From DATATV01 sp036268615 (GTDB taxonomy: Bacteria > Actinomycetota > Actinomycetes > Mycobacteriales > Pseudonocardiaceae), in assembly GCA_036268615.1 (NCBI GenBank), contig DATATV010000130.1, positions 1-64,000 on the forward strand: a DNA stretch of 64,000 nt. The letters are read 5' to 3'. Made by a program: the position numbers and the translations under genes. This document shows positions 17,587 to 26,446 of this stretch, piece after piece (the stretch's first letter is position 1; each line of letters starts with the position of its first letter). Below the pieces are notes generated by a model, which saw only the letters and a program-made list of their open reading frames with translations, was not told the origin of the DNA and ran no database searches.

Positions 17587-18615
17587 TCAGCGGGCCAGAC
17601 GTTCGGCGAGCCAGGTCAGGGCCAGTGGATAGCGGTAGTCGATGGCGCCGTGGCCGGCGTCGAACAGCTCGAAGTAGACGCGTTCGTCGGGAATCCCGGC
17701 CTTGCGGATCTCGCTCCGGAACGCCTCCGCGCCCAGGTCGAGGAACCATTCGTCGTGGGTGCCGGCGTCGATCCAGACCGCGCGCAGCGAGCGCACCGCC
17801 TCGCTGTGCCGCTCGACCATGCGCACCGGGTCCCAGTCCAGCCAGCGCTGCCACAGTTCGGGGATCGGCGCGGCGGTCACCGGGTCGAACGGAAGTTGGG
17901 GCGTGCCGTCCTCGGTCGCCGAGTAGCACGCGGACAGTCCCAGCAGCATCACCAGCAGCTGGTCGGTGTCCTTGGTGAACGCGGTGCGCGAGTTGAAGTC
18001 GTCCCACCACCGGGTGATGTCGTGGTCGTACTCGCGCAGCGCCCGCGCGGCCCGGCCGAACTCGGCGAGGTAACACAGCTCGTAGAGGTTGTCGCCGGCG
18101 TGCGTCGCGAGTGCGCCGAACAGGTCCGGACGCAGCATCGGAGTGATCATCGCGCCGAAACCGCCGGAGGACTTGCCGGAGATCGCCCGGGACTCCCGGT
18201 CGGGAATCGTGCGGTAGTGGGCGTCCACCCAGGGCACGATCTCGTCGCAGAGATAGGAGTGGTACTGGCCGGTGCCCGGCGAATCGACGAACTGTGAGCC
18301 GCCGTAACGGGTCCAGGCGTCCACGTACACCACCACACAACCGGGCGCCCGGCCGCTGGCGAACACCGCGTCGGCCGTTTCCACGAAGGGCTGGCGGAAC
18401 GGCGAGCGGTTGGTCCACATGCTGACGTGCCCGGTGTAACCCTGGATCACGTACACGCTCGGGTACCGGGTGCGCGGCTCGTCGTCGTAGCCGGGCGGCA
18501 CGTACACCCACAGCGGCCGTTCGTGCGGGTCACCCAGCGGATTGTTCCGCAGCAGGTGGGAGTCGAGGGTGTGCCGATCCAACCGGCCGGCCAGTTCCGT
18601 GTCCCAGGGCAGCAT
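17587..18615 (-). CDS. Alpha/beta-hydrolase, esterase D/enterochelin esterase type
   Basis: Putative serine esterase of 342 residues. It has the family strand YPSVYVIQGYTGHVSMW, the nucleophile elbow SGKSSGGFGA (serine in G-x-S-x-G) near residue 147, an acid in DAGTHDEWF and a C-terminal DAGHGAIDYRYP histidine. It resembles the PF00756 esterase family, which includes enterochelin esterases and mycolyltransferase-like proteins. No signal peptide, so probably cytoplasmic. It converges on lanB and ends 12 bp from it. It could trim or detoxify the peptide product, but proximity is the only argument. Confidence 0.85.
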   Translation of the reverse strand: MLPWDTELAGRLDRHTLDSHLLRNNPLGDPHERPLWVYVPPGYDDEPRTRYPSVYVIQGYTGHVSMWTNRSPFRQPFVETADAVFASGRAPGCVVVYVDAWTRYGGSQFVDSPGTGQYHSYLCDEIVPWVDAHYRTIPDRESRAISGKSSGGFGAMITPMLRPDLFGALATHAGDNLYELCYLAEFGRAARALREYDHDITRWWDDFNSRTAFTKDTDQLLVMLLGLSACYSATEDGTPQLPFDPVTAAPIPELWQRWLDWDPVRMVERHSEAVRSLRAVWIDAGTHDEWFLDLGAEAFRSEIRKAGIPDERVYFELFDAGHGAIDYRYPLALTWLAERLAR

Positions 18616-18638
18616 GCCGCCCAGTCAATCATGCTGTT

Positions 18639-18675
18639 GGCCCGTTCCGGTCGAACTCGTCGACCGGAACGGGCC
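18639..18675 (-). terminator. Strong hairpin after the 145-aa gene
   Basis: Perfect 16-bp arms: GGCCCGTTCCGGTCGA at 18639-18654 and its inverted copy at 18660-18675, around a 5-nt loop. It lies 11 bp past the stop of the minus-strand gene at 18686 and upstream of the esterase start. Likely intrinsic terminator. Confidence 0.75.
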
Positions 18676-18685
18676 GGGGATCGAC

Positions 18686-19123
18686 CTACGCGGCCACGTC
18701 CACCACCGGCAGCGCGGCGACGAGCTGGTCGAACTCTCCGCGCCAGTAGCGGTGGACGTTGAGGCGGGTGGGCTTGCCCTCCGGGGTGAAGGCCAGGTAC
18801 ATCTTGCTCCACACGGTGGCCCGGTTGACGTTGCTGATCGGCGCGGTGTTCCGCGGGAACGAGGCGACAACCTCGGCGGGGCGGTTGGTGAACCGGTTGG
18901 ACTTGTTCACCACGACCGACGTGTTGGTCAACGTGACGAAATAGAATTTCCTGGTCAGTGCGACGACCAGCCCCAGGATCGGTACCTCGTCGAACAGTGC
19001 GTTGAGCCACGGGCTGGGCCCGGTCTCACAGTGCACGCAGGCGATGAACGTTTCACCGGCCGGAGCGACCTGGGAAAGCAGTTCGATTACCTGGGCCTTT
19101 TGCTTGGCCCGGCGGATCGCCAT
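18686..19123 (-). CDS. Hypothetical protein, possibly PH-like
   Basis: Protein of 145 residues that I cannot assign. The ATG at 19123 follows AAGGAG with good spacing and starts a sensible protein (MAIRRAKQKAQVIELLSQV); the longer upstream frame looks non-coding. The middle (FYFVTLTNTSVVVNKSN) and end (AFTPEGKPTRLNVHRYW) show alternating beta-strand patterns like small bacterial PH-domain proteins, but this is a shape argument only. One CVHC pair is present. No signal peptide. Isolated by terminators on both sides. Confidence 0.7.
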   Translation of the reverse strand: MAIRRAKQKAQVIELLSQVAPAGETFIACVHCETGPSPWLNALFDEVPILGLVVALTRKFYFVTLTNTSVVVNKSNRFTNRPAEVVASFPRNTAPISNVNRATVWSKMYLAFTPEGKPTRLNVHRYWRGEFDQLVAALPVVDVAA

Positions 19124-19316
19124 GAACAACTCCTTGTACGCCAACGGTGTTGCCGCGCTTCTCGCGGCAGGATCGGCTGAAGCTAGCAGCACCGGACGAA
19201 AGGCGACGCCGAATAAGTCGTTTCGTGACCTGGAATCAGACCGGGGCGGCGGACCCGGGTTTCCGCCGGGCCACAGCGCCCGCGGGTCGACGATTCCGGG
19301 TTCCCGGTTCCGAGAA

Positions 19317-19362
19317 ACACAGCAGCGCGCCACCCCCCAACCGGTGTGGCGCGCTGCTGTGT
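19317..19362 (-). terminator. Long hairpin after the DHA2 transporter gene
   Basis: Perfect 17-bp arms at 19317-19333 (ACACAGCAGCGCGCCAC) and 19346-19362, with a 12-nt loop. It begins 52 bp beyond the stop of the minus-strand transporter at 19414, and the downstream side reads TTCTCGG on that strand. One of the strongest stem-loops in the window. Confidence 0.8.
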
Positions 19363-19413
19363 CGTCCAGCGATCAGAGCTGGTGTCGGGTAATCCTGCTC
19401 GTCCTACCCGACG

Positions 19414-21030
19414 CTAGTCGGCGGGAACCGCGACCGGCTCGTCCTCGACGACCGGCTCACCGAGCACGACGGCCGGCTCCGGGTCGGTCGGGGCGGCGCC
19501 ACCCCGCAGCGGCACGGCCTTGACGAACCAGGCCACCAGGAAACCGAACAGCGCCATGATCGCGCCGCCGATCAGCACCCCGTGCAGGCCGCTGACCACG
19601 CCGGACTGGAACGCCTCGCGCAGCGGCGCCGGCAGCTTGAGCACCACCGACGGGGGGATCTGGGCGCCACCGGCGATCAGCTTGCCGCCCTGCTGGCCCA
19701 GCCCCGAGGTGAGCGAGTCGGTCAGCTTCGAGGTGTAGATCGAGCCGAGCAGCGCGATGCCCAGCGAACCGCCGACCGACCGGAACAGGGTGACCGATCC
19801 ACTGGCCGAGCCCATGTCCCGCAGCTCGACGCTGTTCTGCGTGATCAGCATGGTGTTCTGCATCAGGAAGCCCATACCGAGACCGACCACCAGGGTCAGC
19901 CCGGAAGCGACCACGGTCGAGGTGTTCACGTTGAGCATCAGCAGCAACAGCATGCCGATGGTCAGCAGCGCACCACCGATGATCGGGAACTCCCGGTAAC
20001 GACCGGTCCGGGTGGTGATCTGACCGGTACCCAGCATCACCACGAGCATGCCGAACATCAGCGGCAGCAACAGCAGGCCGCTCGCGGTCGCCGACGCGCC
20101 CCGCACGTTCTGCATGTACTGCGGCAGGAAGTTGACCGCGCCGAACATCGCCGCGCCGACCAGGAAGCTCAGGATCTGCGCCACGGTGAAGTTGCGCGAG
20201 CGGAACAGCCGTGGCGGCAGGATCGGCTCGGCGACCTTGCCCTCGGCGTAGACGAAGCCGACCAGGAACACGACGGCGACCACGAACAGGCTGATGATCT
20301 GCCACGAGCCCCACGCGTACTCGCTGCCCGCCCAGCTGGCCGCGAGGGTCAGCGACACGACGCCGATGGTGAGCAGGATCGCGCCGATGTAGTCGATCCG
20401 GGCCTTGATGCGGTGCTTGGGCAGTTTCATGAACAGACCGGTGACCACCAGCGCGGCGACGCCGATCGGGATGTTGATGTAGAACACCCAGCGCCAGCTC
20501 AGGTCGTCGGTCAGCACGCCGCCGACCAGCGGACCACCGACGAACGCGATCGGCATCATGCCGCCGATCAGCGCCTGGTAGCGACCGCGCTCGCGGGGCG
20601 GGATCAGGTCGCCGATGATCGCCATCGCGCCGACCATCAGGCCACCGGCGCCGAGGCCCTGCAGGGCGCGGAAGCCGATCAGCTCGTCCATGTTCTGGGA
20701 CAGGCCGGCCAGCGCGGAGCCGATCAGGAAGATGACGATCGAGGCCATGTACATGCCCCGGCGCCCGTACAGGTCACCGAGCTTGCCCCAGATCGGGGTG
20801 GCCGCGGCCGCCGCCAGCGCGTAGCCGGTGACCACCCAGGACAGGTGGGCCAGACCGCCGAGGTCGCCGACGATGGTGGGCAGCGCGGTGCTGACGATGA
20901 GGTTGTCCAGCATCGCCACGAGCATGCCCAGCATCAGGCCGGCCATCGCCAGGTAGATGGCGCGTTTGCTCGGCGCCGGGGCAGTCGCTGCCGACCGGTC
21001 GCCGGGTTTCAGGGATGTGGTGTCAGTCAT
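19414..21030 (-). CDS. DHA2-family MFS drug exporter (14 TM)
   Basis: Proton-driven multidrug exporter of 538 residues in the EmrB/QacA group. It has about fourteen hydrophobic segments, the motif A-type loop GKLGDLYGRRGMY between segments 2 and 3, and an intact motif C region (GGPLVGGVLTDDLSWRWVF). The C-terminus is an acidic, Pro/Glu-rich tail. The ATG at 21030 starts the Lys/Pro-rich N-terminus. A TetR gene is divergent 155 bp away, with three palindromes between, a classic self-regulated efflux arrangement. Substrate unknown; export of the locus's own peptide product is possible but unproven. Confidence 0.93.
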   Translation of the reverse strand: MTDTTSLKPGDRSAATAPAPSKRAIYLAMAGLMLGMLVAMLDNLIVSTALPTIVGDLGGLAHLSWVVTGYALAAAAATPIWGKLGDLYGRRGMYMASIVIFLIGSALAGLSQNMDELIGFRALQGLGAGGLMVGAMAIIGDLIPPRERGRYQALIGGMMPIAFVGGPLVGGVLTDDLSWRWVFYINIPIGVAALVVTGLFMKLPKHRIKARIDYIGAILLTIGVVSLTLAASWAGSEYAWGSWQIISLFVVAVVFLVGFVYAEGKVAEPILPPRLFRSRNFTVAQILSFLVGAAMFGAVNFLPQYMQNVRGASATASGLLLLPLMFGMLVVMLGTGQITTRTGRYREFPIIGGALLTIGMLLLLMLNVNTSTVVASGLTLVVGLGMGFLMQNTMLITQNSVELRDMGSASGSVTLFRSVGGSLGIALLGSIYTSKLTDSLTSGLGQQGGKLIAGGAQIPPSVVLKLPAPLREAFQSGVVSGLHGVLIGGAIMALFGFLVAWFVKAVPLRGGAAPTDPEPAVVLGEPVVEDEPVAVPAD

Positions 21031-21065
21031 GTTGAGCCCTCCCCCTCCAGAGTGAGATCACAGAT

Positions 21066-21126
21066 ACCGGTTCGGTACGAACTGGTCTGGCTGACTTACT
21101 TGCCGTACGGTAAGCTAGGAACTAGC
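21066..21126. promoter_or_regulatory. Cluster of palindromes between exporter and TetR genes
   Basis: Three adjacent inverted repeats: 21066-21086, imperfect, with core GTTCG-GTA-CGAAC at 21070-21082; 21100-21113, TTGCCGTACGGTAA with one mismatched pair; and 21114-21126, GCTAG-GAA-CTAGC. They cover the likely promoters of both divergent genes. The TetR protein at 21186 probably binds one or more of them. Confidence 0.65.
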
Positions 21127-21185
21127 CGGTCGTCAAGTAAGATATCGGCGAAAGTTCGGGGAACGTCAGAACAGGGAGGTGTGGG

Positions 21186-21758
21186 ATGACCGAGACGCAC
21201 CGTAGGAGTGGCACCAGAGGCAAGATCCAGGCAGTCGCCATGGAACTGTTCGCCGAGCAGGGCTACGAAAAAACGTCGCTGCGGGAGATCGCCGAGCGCC
21301 TCGGGGTGACCAAGGCGGCGCTGTACTACCACTTCCGCACCAAGGACGACATCGTCGCCAGCCTGTTCGAGGACTTCCTGACCCAGATCGACGACATCGT
21401 GGCGTGGGCCACCAGCCAGACCATCGACGACAAGGTCCGGGCTGAGATCGTGCACCGCTACGCGGCCGTGCTGGCCGGCCCCGGTGAGGCGATGATCCAG
21501 TTCGTCCAGGGCAACCAGTCGGCCGTGCGTGACCTCAAGGACAGCCACCAGCTCTTCGAGCGGTTCCGGGCGCTGAACAAGCTGCTCGCCGACCCGGGCG
21601 CGCCACTGAAGCGGCAGATCAAGGCGAACATGGCGCTGGCCATGCTGCACCTGGGCAGCCACGGCCCGATCGAGGTGGACGCGCCCCTTGAGGAGCGCCG
21701 CGCGGCCGCGCTGGAGGTCGCTCTCGAACTGATCCTGCCGCCGGTCGTGCATTCCTGA
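21186..21758 (+). CDS. TetR-family regulator of the divergent exporter
   Basis: TetR-type repressor of 190 residues. The helix-turn-helix is at about residues 25-60 (YEKTSLREIAERLGVTKAAL, then YYHFRTKDDIVASLF), followed by a helical ligand domain. The ATG at 21186 follows GGGAGGTG. It is divergent from the DHA2 exporter and almost certainly controls it through the palindromes at 21066-21126; the ligand would be the exported compound. It ends in a strong two-way hairpin shared with the convergent MHS transporter. Confidence 0.92.
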   Translation: MTETHRRSGTRGKIQAVAMELFAEQGYEKTSLREIAERLGVTKAALYYHFRTKDDIVASLFEDFLTQIDDIVAWATSQTIDDKVRAEIVHRYAAVLAGPGEAMIQFVQGNQSAVRDLKDSHQLFERFRALNKLLADPGAPLKRQIKANMALAMLHLGSHGPIEVDAPLEERRAAALEVALELILPPVVHS

Positions 21759-21804
21759 GCCGGGCGGTACCGTCCGGCTCGGGCCCGGCCGTTGACCGGG
21801 CGTC

Positions 21805-21845
21805 CGCCGGACGTGAGTGGAGGACACGGCCACTCACGTCCGGCG
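21805..21845. terminator. Two-way terminator hairpin
   Basis: Perfect 16-bp arms at 21805-21820 (CGCCGGACGTGAGTGG) and 21830-21845 with a 9-nt loop, centred between the convergent TetR (stop 21758) and MHS transporter (stop 21852) genes. Confidence 0.8.
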
Positions 21846-21851
21846 AGCGGG

Positions 21852-23186
21852 TCAGCCGCCCTCGGCCGTGACCAGGCCGTCGGGCACCAGGTCGGGCTCG
21901 CCCGACTCGACCGGTTTCGGCATGGCCAGCAGCGCGATCATGGACACTACCGCGCAGCCGATGATGTACCAGCTGATCCAGGTGCTGCTGCCGGTGTGCG
22001 AGAGGATCGCCGCCGCGATCAGCGGAGCGGGTCCGCCGGCGATGACCGACGCGAGCTGGTAGCCGAGGCTGGCGCCGGAGTAGCGCACGTTGGTGCCGAA
22101 GCTCTCCGCGATCAGTGCCGCCTGTGGCCCGTACTGCATGTCATGGAAGATCAGCGACACCACGATGCCGACCAGCACCAGCCAGGCGACCTTGGTGTCC
22201 AGCAGGCCGAAGTAGGGGAACGCGAACAGTGCCGTGCACACGATGCCGATGCCGTACATCAGTCGGCGGCCGATCCGGTCGGACAGCCAGCCGAACACCG
22301 GCACGCTGACCAGCCCGATCGCCGCTGCCACCATCGTGTAGCTGAGCAGGTCGCCCTGTGCGAGGTCGAGTTTCTTGGTGCCGTAGGTGAGCACGAACGT
22401 GATGAACAGATAGAACGGCGCCTGCTCGGACATCCGCACGAACGCCGAGCAGAGAATCGCCCTCGGCCGCCGTCGAATGGCCTCCCAGACCGGAATGCGG
22501 ACGATCGCGCTGGTCCGCTTGACCTCGGTGAAGGCCGGTGACTCCAGCACTCGTAACCGCACGTACAGGCCGATGCCGACCAGCACGATGCTGATCAGGA
22601 AGGGCACCCGCCAGCCCCAGGAGTCGAAACCGGCGCCGGCGATCCTGGTCATCAGCTTGACCGCGCCGGTGGACAGCAGCAGCCCGAGTGGCACGCCGAG
22701 CTGTGGCCAACTCGTCATGAACCCGCGTCGGCGTCGGGCGCCCCACTCCATGGACAGCAGTACCGAGCCGCCCCACTCGCCACCCACGCCGATGCCCTGC
22801 GCGATGCGCAGCAGCACCAGCAGCACGGCCGCGAACGCGCCGAGCGTGTGGAAGGAGGGCAGGCAGCCGATCAGGAACGTGCCGATCCCCATCACCAGCA
22901 AGGTGCTGATCAGGGTCGCCTTGCGACCGATCCGGTCACCGAAGTGACCGAAGATCGCGGCGCCGATCGGCCGGGCCGCGAATCCGACGAACTGGGTCGC
23001 GAACGATTCGATGACGCCGGTGAATGCCGAGTCACCAGGAAAGAACAGCTTCGGAAATATCAGGGCCGCAGCGGTTCCGTAGAGGAAGAAGTCGTACCAC
23101 TCGATGGACGTGCCTACCGTGCTCGCGATCACCGCGCGTCGTCGTTGACTTCGAGCAACAGCGTCGGCGGGAGCTGTCGTACTCAT
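21852..23186 (-). CDS. MHS-family MFS transporter (metabolite:H+ symporter)
   Basis: Importer of 444 residues with about 12 membrane segments, of the ProP/ShiA/KgtP group. Typical features are the N-terminal IEWYDFFLYGTAAAL, the loop GHFGDRIGRKATL, and the family signature GIGVGGEWGGSVLL at about residue 132. Such proteins take up organic acids, betaine, proline or aromatic acids with protons. The exact substrate cannot be read. The ATG at 23186 gives the normal short cytoplasmic N-terminus. Confidence 0.92.
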   Translation of the reverse strand: MSTTAPADAVARSQRRRAVIASTVGTSIEWYDFFLYGTAAALIFPKLFFPGDSAFTGVIESFATQFVGFAARPIGAAIFGHFGDRIGRKATLISTLLVMGIGTFLIGCLPSFHTLGAFAAVLLVLLRIAQGIGVGGEWGGSVLLSMEWGARRRRGFMTSWPQLGVPLGLLLSTGAVKLMTRIAGAGFDSWGWRVPFLISIVLVGIGLYVRLRVLESPAFTEVKRTSAIVRIPVWEAIRRRPRAILCSAFVRMSEQAPFYLFITFVLTYGTKKLDLAQGDLLSYTMVAAAIGLVSVPVFGWLSDRIGRRLMYGIGIVCTALFAFPYFGLLDTKVAWLVLVGIVVSLIFHDMQYGPQAALIAESFGTNVRYSGASLGYQLASVIAGGPAPLIAAAILSHTGSSTWISWYIIGCAVVSMIALLAMPKPVESGEPDLVPDGLVTAEGG

Positions 23187-23446
23187 GCGCGCCTCCGGTC
23201 CGGAGATTGTTGGCCGGCGCCAACAGGTAACACGATGAGATCCACATCACAACCCGTCAAGGGGCAAATCGGACCACGTTGATCGACGGACTCCGCTGGT
23301 CCGAATGCGGCGTTTCCGGTGGCCGGATGTCGTACAACCCGGCGCCGGGAGACTTTTCCGTTTCCCGGTCTTTCGGCGCCGGTCCGGGCGCCGGTCGGGG
23401 CAACTCATTGGTGTTCGGTGGGCCGCACAGGGCACGATGACCTCTT

Positions 23447-25066
23447 GTGGGATTCCTGGAGGCCAGCGGGCTGGCACATCGACTCTCGGACGGCCGTGAG
23501 CTGTTCCGGGACGTGACGTTCCGAGTCGGCACGGGCAGTGTCGTCGCGCTGGTCGGCTCGAACGGTGCCGGCAAGACGACGCTGCTGCGGATGCTCTCCG
23601 GCGAGCTGACACCGACCGAGGGCGGCGTGGTCGTCCAGGGCGGTCTCGGCGTGATGCCCCAGTTCATCGGCTCGGTCCGGGACGACAAGACCGTGCGCGA
23701 CCTGCTGCTCTCGGTCGCACCCACCGGGCTGCGCGCCGCTGCCGCCGAGTTGGACAAGGTCGAACTGGCGCTGATGGAGACCGACGACGAGCCCACCCAG
23801 ATGCGGTACGCCACCGCGCTGACCAACTGGGGCGAGGCCGGCGGTTACGACGCCGAGGTCCTCTGGGACACCGTGACGGTCGCCGCGCTGGGCCTCCCGT
23901 TCGACCGGGCGAAGTTTCGGGGCGTGCGCACGCTGTCCGGCGGTGAGCAGAAACGACTGGTGCTGGAGGCGTTGCTGCGCGGCACCGAACAGGTGCTGCT
24001 GCTCGACGAGCCGGACAACTATCTGGACGTGCCCGGCAAACGCTGGCTGGAGGAACGACTCGCCGACACGGGCAAGGCGGTGCTGCTGGTCAGCCACGAC
24101 CGTGAGCTGCTGGCGACGGCCGCCACCCACGTGATCACGCTGGAAGCGGGCACGACCTGGGTGCACGGCGGCAGCTTCCGCACCTGGCACGAGGCGCGGG
24201 CGGCGCGCTGGACCCGGGTCGCCGAGCTGCACAAACGCTGGGACGAGGAGCACAAACGGCTGCGGGAACTCGTGTTCACGCTGCGCCAGCAGGCCGCGAT
24301 CAGTCCCGACATGGCCTCACGCTACCGGGCGATGCAGACCCGGCTGCGCAAGTTCGAGGAGTCCGAGCGACCGCCGGAGCTGCCGCAGACCGAGGAGGTC
24401 AAGCCGAGACTGCGCGGTGGCCGGACGGGGGTCCGCGCGATCACCTGCGAGCAACTCGAACTGACCGGCCTGATGAAGCCGTTCGACGCCGACGTGTTCT
24501 TCGGCGACCGGTTGGCCGTGCTGGGTTCCAACGGTTCCGGCAAGAGCCACTTCCTGCGCCTGCTGGCCGGTGGTGATGTACCGCATACCGGCGCGTGCCG
24601 GCTCGGGGCGCGGGTGGTGCCCGGGTTGTTCGCGCAGACCCACGAACATCCCGACTGGGTGGGCCGCACTCTGGTGGACGTGCTGTGGCACGGCGAGGGC
24701 GACCGCTCCGGCCTGGCCCGTGGTTCAGCAATGTCCGTGCTCGGCCGGTACGGGTTGGCGGCGTCGGGGGATCAGCGGTTCGAGACGTTGTCTGGTGGCC
24801 AGCAGGCCAGGTTCCAGATCCTGTTGCTGGAGTTGTCCGGGGCGACGTTGTTGTTGCTCGATGAGCCGACGGACAACCTGGATCTGACGTCGGCCGAGGC
24901 GTTGCAGGATGCGCTGGAGGAGTTCACCGGAACGGTTGTCGCGGTGACGCACGACAGGTGGTTTGCCAGGGCGTTCGACCGGTTCCTGGTTTTCCAGGAG
25001 GACGGCACGGTATCCGAAGAGGACAGCCCGGTATGGGAGGAGAAGCGGGTCCGACGAGCGCGCTGA
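23447..25066 (+). CDS. ABC-F ATPase
   Basis: Soluble protein of 539 residues with two ABC ATPase domains and no membrane segment. First domain: Walker A GSNGAGKTT, signature LSGGEQKRL, Walker B LLLDEPDNYLD. Then comes a charged linker (about 245-310, rich in Arg/Glu). Second domain: Walker A GSNGSGKSH, signature LSGGQQARF, Walker B LLLLDEPTDNLD. ABC-F proteins act on the ribosome; some free it from antibiotics, others are translation factors such as EttA. Which type this is cannot be decided by eye. The GTG at 23447 is the family-like start, although its ribosome site is weak. It stands alone, so it may be a resistance gene. Confidence 0.9.
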   Translation: MGFLEASGLAHRLSDGRELFRDVTFRVGTGSVVALVGSNGAGKTTLLRMLSGELTPTEGGVVVQGGLGVMPQFIGSVRDDKTVRDLLLSVAPTGLRAAAAELDKVELALMETDDEPTQMRYATALTNWGEAGGYDAEVLWDTVTVAALGLPFDRAKFRGVRTLSGGEQKRLVLEALLRGTEQVLLLDEPDNYLDVPGKRWLEERLADTGKAVLLVSHDRELLATAATHVITLEAGTTWVHGGSFRTWHEARAARWTRVAELHKRWDEEHKRLRELVFTLRQQAAISPDMASRYRAMQTRLRKFEESERPPELPQTEEVKPRLRGGRTGVRAITCEQLELTGLMKPFDADVFFGDRLAVLGSNGSGKSHFLRLLAGGDVPHTGACRLGARVVPGLFAQTHEHPDWVGRTLVDVLWHGEGDRSGLARGSAMSVLGRYGLAASGDQRFETLSGGQQARFQILLLELSGATLLLLDEPTDNLDLTSAEALQDALEEFTGTVVAVTHDRWFARAFDRFLVFQEDGTVSEEDSPVWEEKRVRRAR

Positions 25067-25127
25067 TCCACACGACCCCCTTCACTCCGATATGAAGCCC
25101 TGAAGATTCTGGCGGATCGGGGTGACC

Positions 25128-25175
25128 GGGGTCCTGTCGCGACAGCGACGACCAGGACCAGGACCGGAGCGACCC
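25128..25175. repeat. Intergenic repeat, copy A
   Basis: 48-bp element 61 bp after the ABC-F stop. It shares with copy B at 42831-42879 the blocks GGGGTCCTGTC, CCAGGACCAGGACC and AGCGACCC in the same order and spacing. GGTCCTG (25130-25136) pairs with CAGGACC (25153-25159), so it can fold as a hairpin. It also contains the palindrome CTGTCGCGACAG at 25134-25145. Probably a dispersed terminator-like repeat between the convergent ABC-F and oxidoreductase genes. Confidence 0.6.
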
Positions 25176-25196
25176 CGGGTCGCCGGGGACTCGGAA

Positions 25197-26258
25197 TCAG
25201 TTCGCGGCTCGTAGGTACTGGTCCGGCCAATATGCCTTTCCGCCCAGCGTTTCGGCCGCGTGCTGTGTCCAGTGTGGATCGCGCAGCATTGCCCTCGCCA
25301 GGAAAACCACGTCCGCCGCTCCGGAGGCGATGATCTCCTCAGCCTGCTCAGCCTCGGTGATCATGCCAACTGCCCCGGTCAGCAGACCGCTCTCCTTCCT
25401 GACCTGGGCGGCCAGCGGCACCTGGTAACCCGGCCCGAGCGGAATCCGCGGATTGGTCACGTTGCCACCAGATGACGTGTCGATCAGGTCGATGCCACGC
25501 TCGCCCAACAAAGTCGCCAGCTCCACGGACTCCTCGATCGTCCAGCCGCCCTCGGTCCAGTCGGTGCCGGAGATCCGGACGAACACCGGGAAGTCCTGGC
25601 CAACCGTCGACCGTACGGCCTCGGCGATCTCCAGCGCCAGCCGGACCCGGTTCCCGAACTCGCCGCCGTAGCGGTCGTCTCGATCGTTGGACAGCGGGGA
25701 GAGGAACTGGTGCACCAGGTAGCCGTGCGCGAAGTGCAGCTCGATCGCGTCGAAACCGGCGCGCACCGATCGGCGGGCGGCCTGGGCGAACTGGCCTGGT
25801 ATCTCGGCGACCTCGGACTCGGTGAGCCTGCGGGGTGCGGCGTAGTCGCCGAACGGCTGCTCGCTGGGGCCGACCGACTGCCAGCCACCGTCCTCGACCG
25901 GGACCGTGCCGCGGCCCTTCCACGGCGCCAACGTCGACGCCTTGCGGCCGGCGTGGGCCAGTTGGATCGCCACCGGCGTGCCCTGGGTGTGCAGGAAGTC
26001 GGTGATCCGCCGCCACCCGGTGACCTGTTCGTCGTTCCAGATTCCGGTGTCCTGTGGGCTGATCCGGGCCGCTGGCGTCACCGCGGTCGCCTCGGTGGTG
26101 ACGAGTCCGGCGCCGCCGGTGGCGAACTGACCCAGGTGCACCAGGTGCCAGTCGTTGGGTAGTCCGTCGGTGGCCGAGTACTGGCACATCGGGGAAACCC
26201 ACACGCGGTTGGACACGGTCAGGCCACGCACCGTCATGGATTCGAAGAGTCGGCTCAC
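25197..26258 (-). CDS. NADPH dehydrogenase, YqjM-type old yellow enzyme
   Basis: FMN-dependent ene-reductase of about 353 residues. It begins with the YqjM-class sequence FESMTVRGL and then RVWVSPMCQYSA, whose cysteine tunes the flavin in this subclass. Further on are the catalytic HFAHGYLVHQFLSPLSN region, NDRDDRYGGEFGNR and the C-terminal AIGMITEAEQAEE-like phosphate loop (VGMITEA). It reduces activated C=C bonds of enals, enones or nitro compounds with NADPH. The GTG at 26258 matches the family start (SRLFESM...); the ribosome site is weak and the frame is open further upstream. It is divergent from the lipoprotein at 26447. Confidence 0.9.
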   Translation of the reverse strand: MSRLFESMTVRGLTVSNRVWVSPMCQYSATDGLPNDWHLVHLGQFATGGAGLVTTEATAVTPAARISPQDTGIWNDEQVTGWRRITDFLHTQGTPVAIQLAHAGRKASTLAPWKGRGTVPVEDGGWQSVGPSEQPFGDYAAPRRLTESEVAEIPGQFAQAARRSVRAGFDAIELHFAHGYLVHQFLSPLSNDRDDRYGGEFGNRVRLALEIAEAVRSTVGQDFPVFVRISGTDWTEGGWTIEESVELATLLGERGIDLIDTSSGGNVTNPRIPLGPGYQVPLAAQVRKESGLLTGAVGMITEAEQAEEIIASGAADVVFLARAMLRDPHWTQHAAETLGGKAYWPDQYLRAAN

Positions 26259-26446
26259 AAGTTGATCAAACGCCCCACGCAGCTCCGCACATTCCGGATG
26301 TGACCGGATTCGCACAGCCGCCGCCCTCGTGTCATTTGTGACCCACGTCACTAGCGACAGCTGCGAAGAAAGTGTCCGGAAACTGGTGGGTCGGCGGTCC
26401 ACCTCTACGTACGCCCACTCGGGGCGTGTGTCGAGGAGGAGTCATC

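Noticed and set aside
17587..18615. Esterase as a LanC-like cyclase or leader protease for the RiPP
   Set aside because: It has an alpha/beta-hydrolase nucleophile elbow and no zinc Cys-Cys-His pattern of LanC; a role on the peptide is possible but unsupported.
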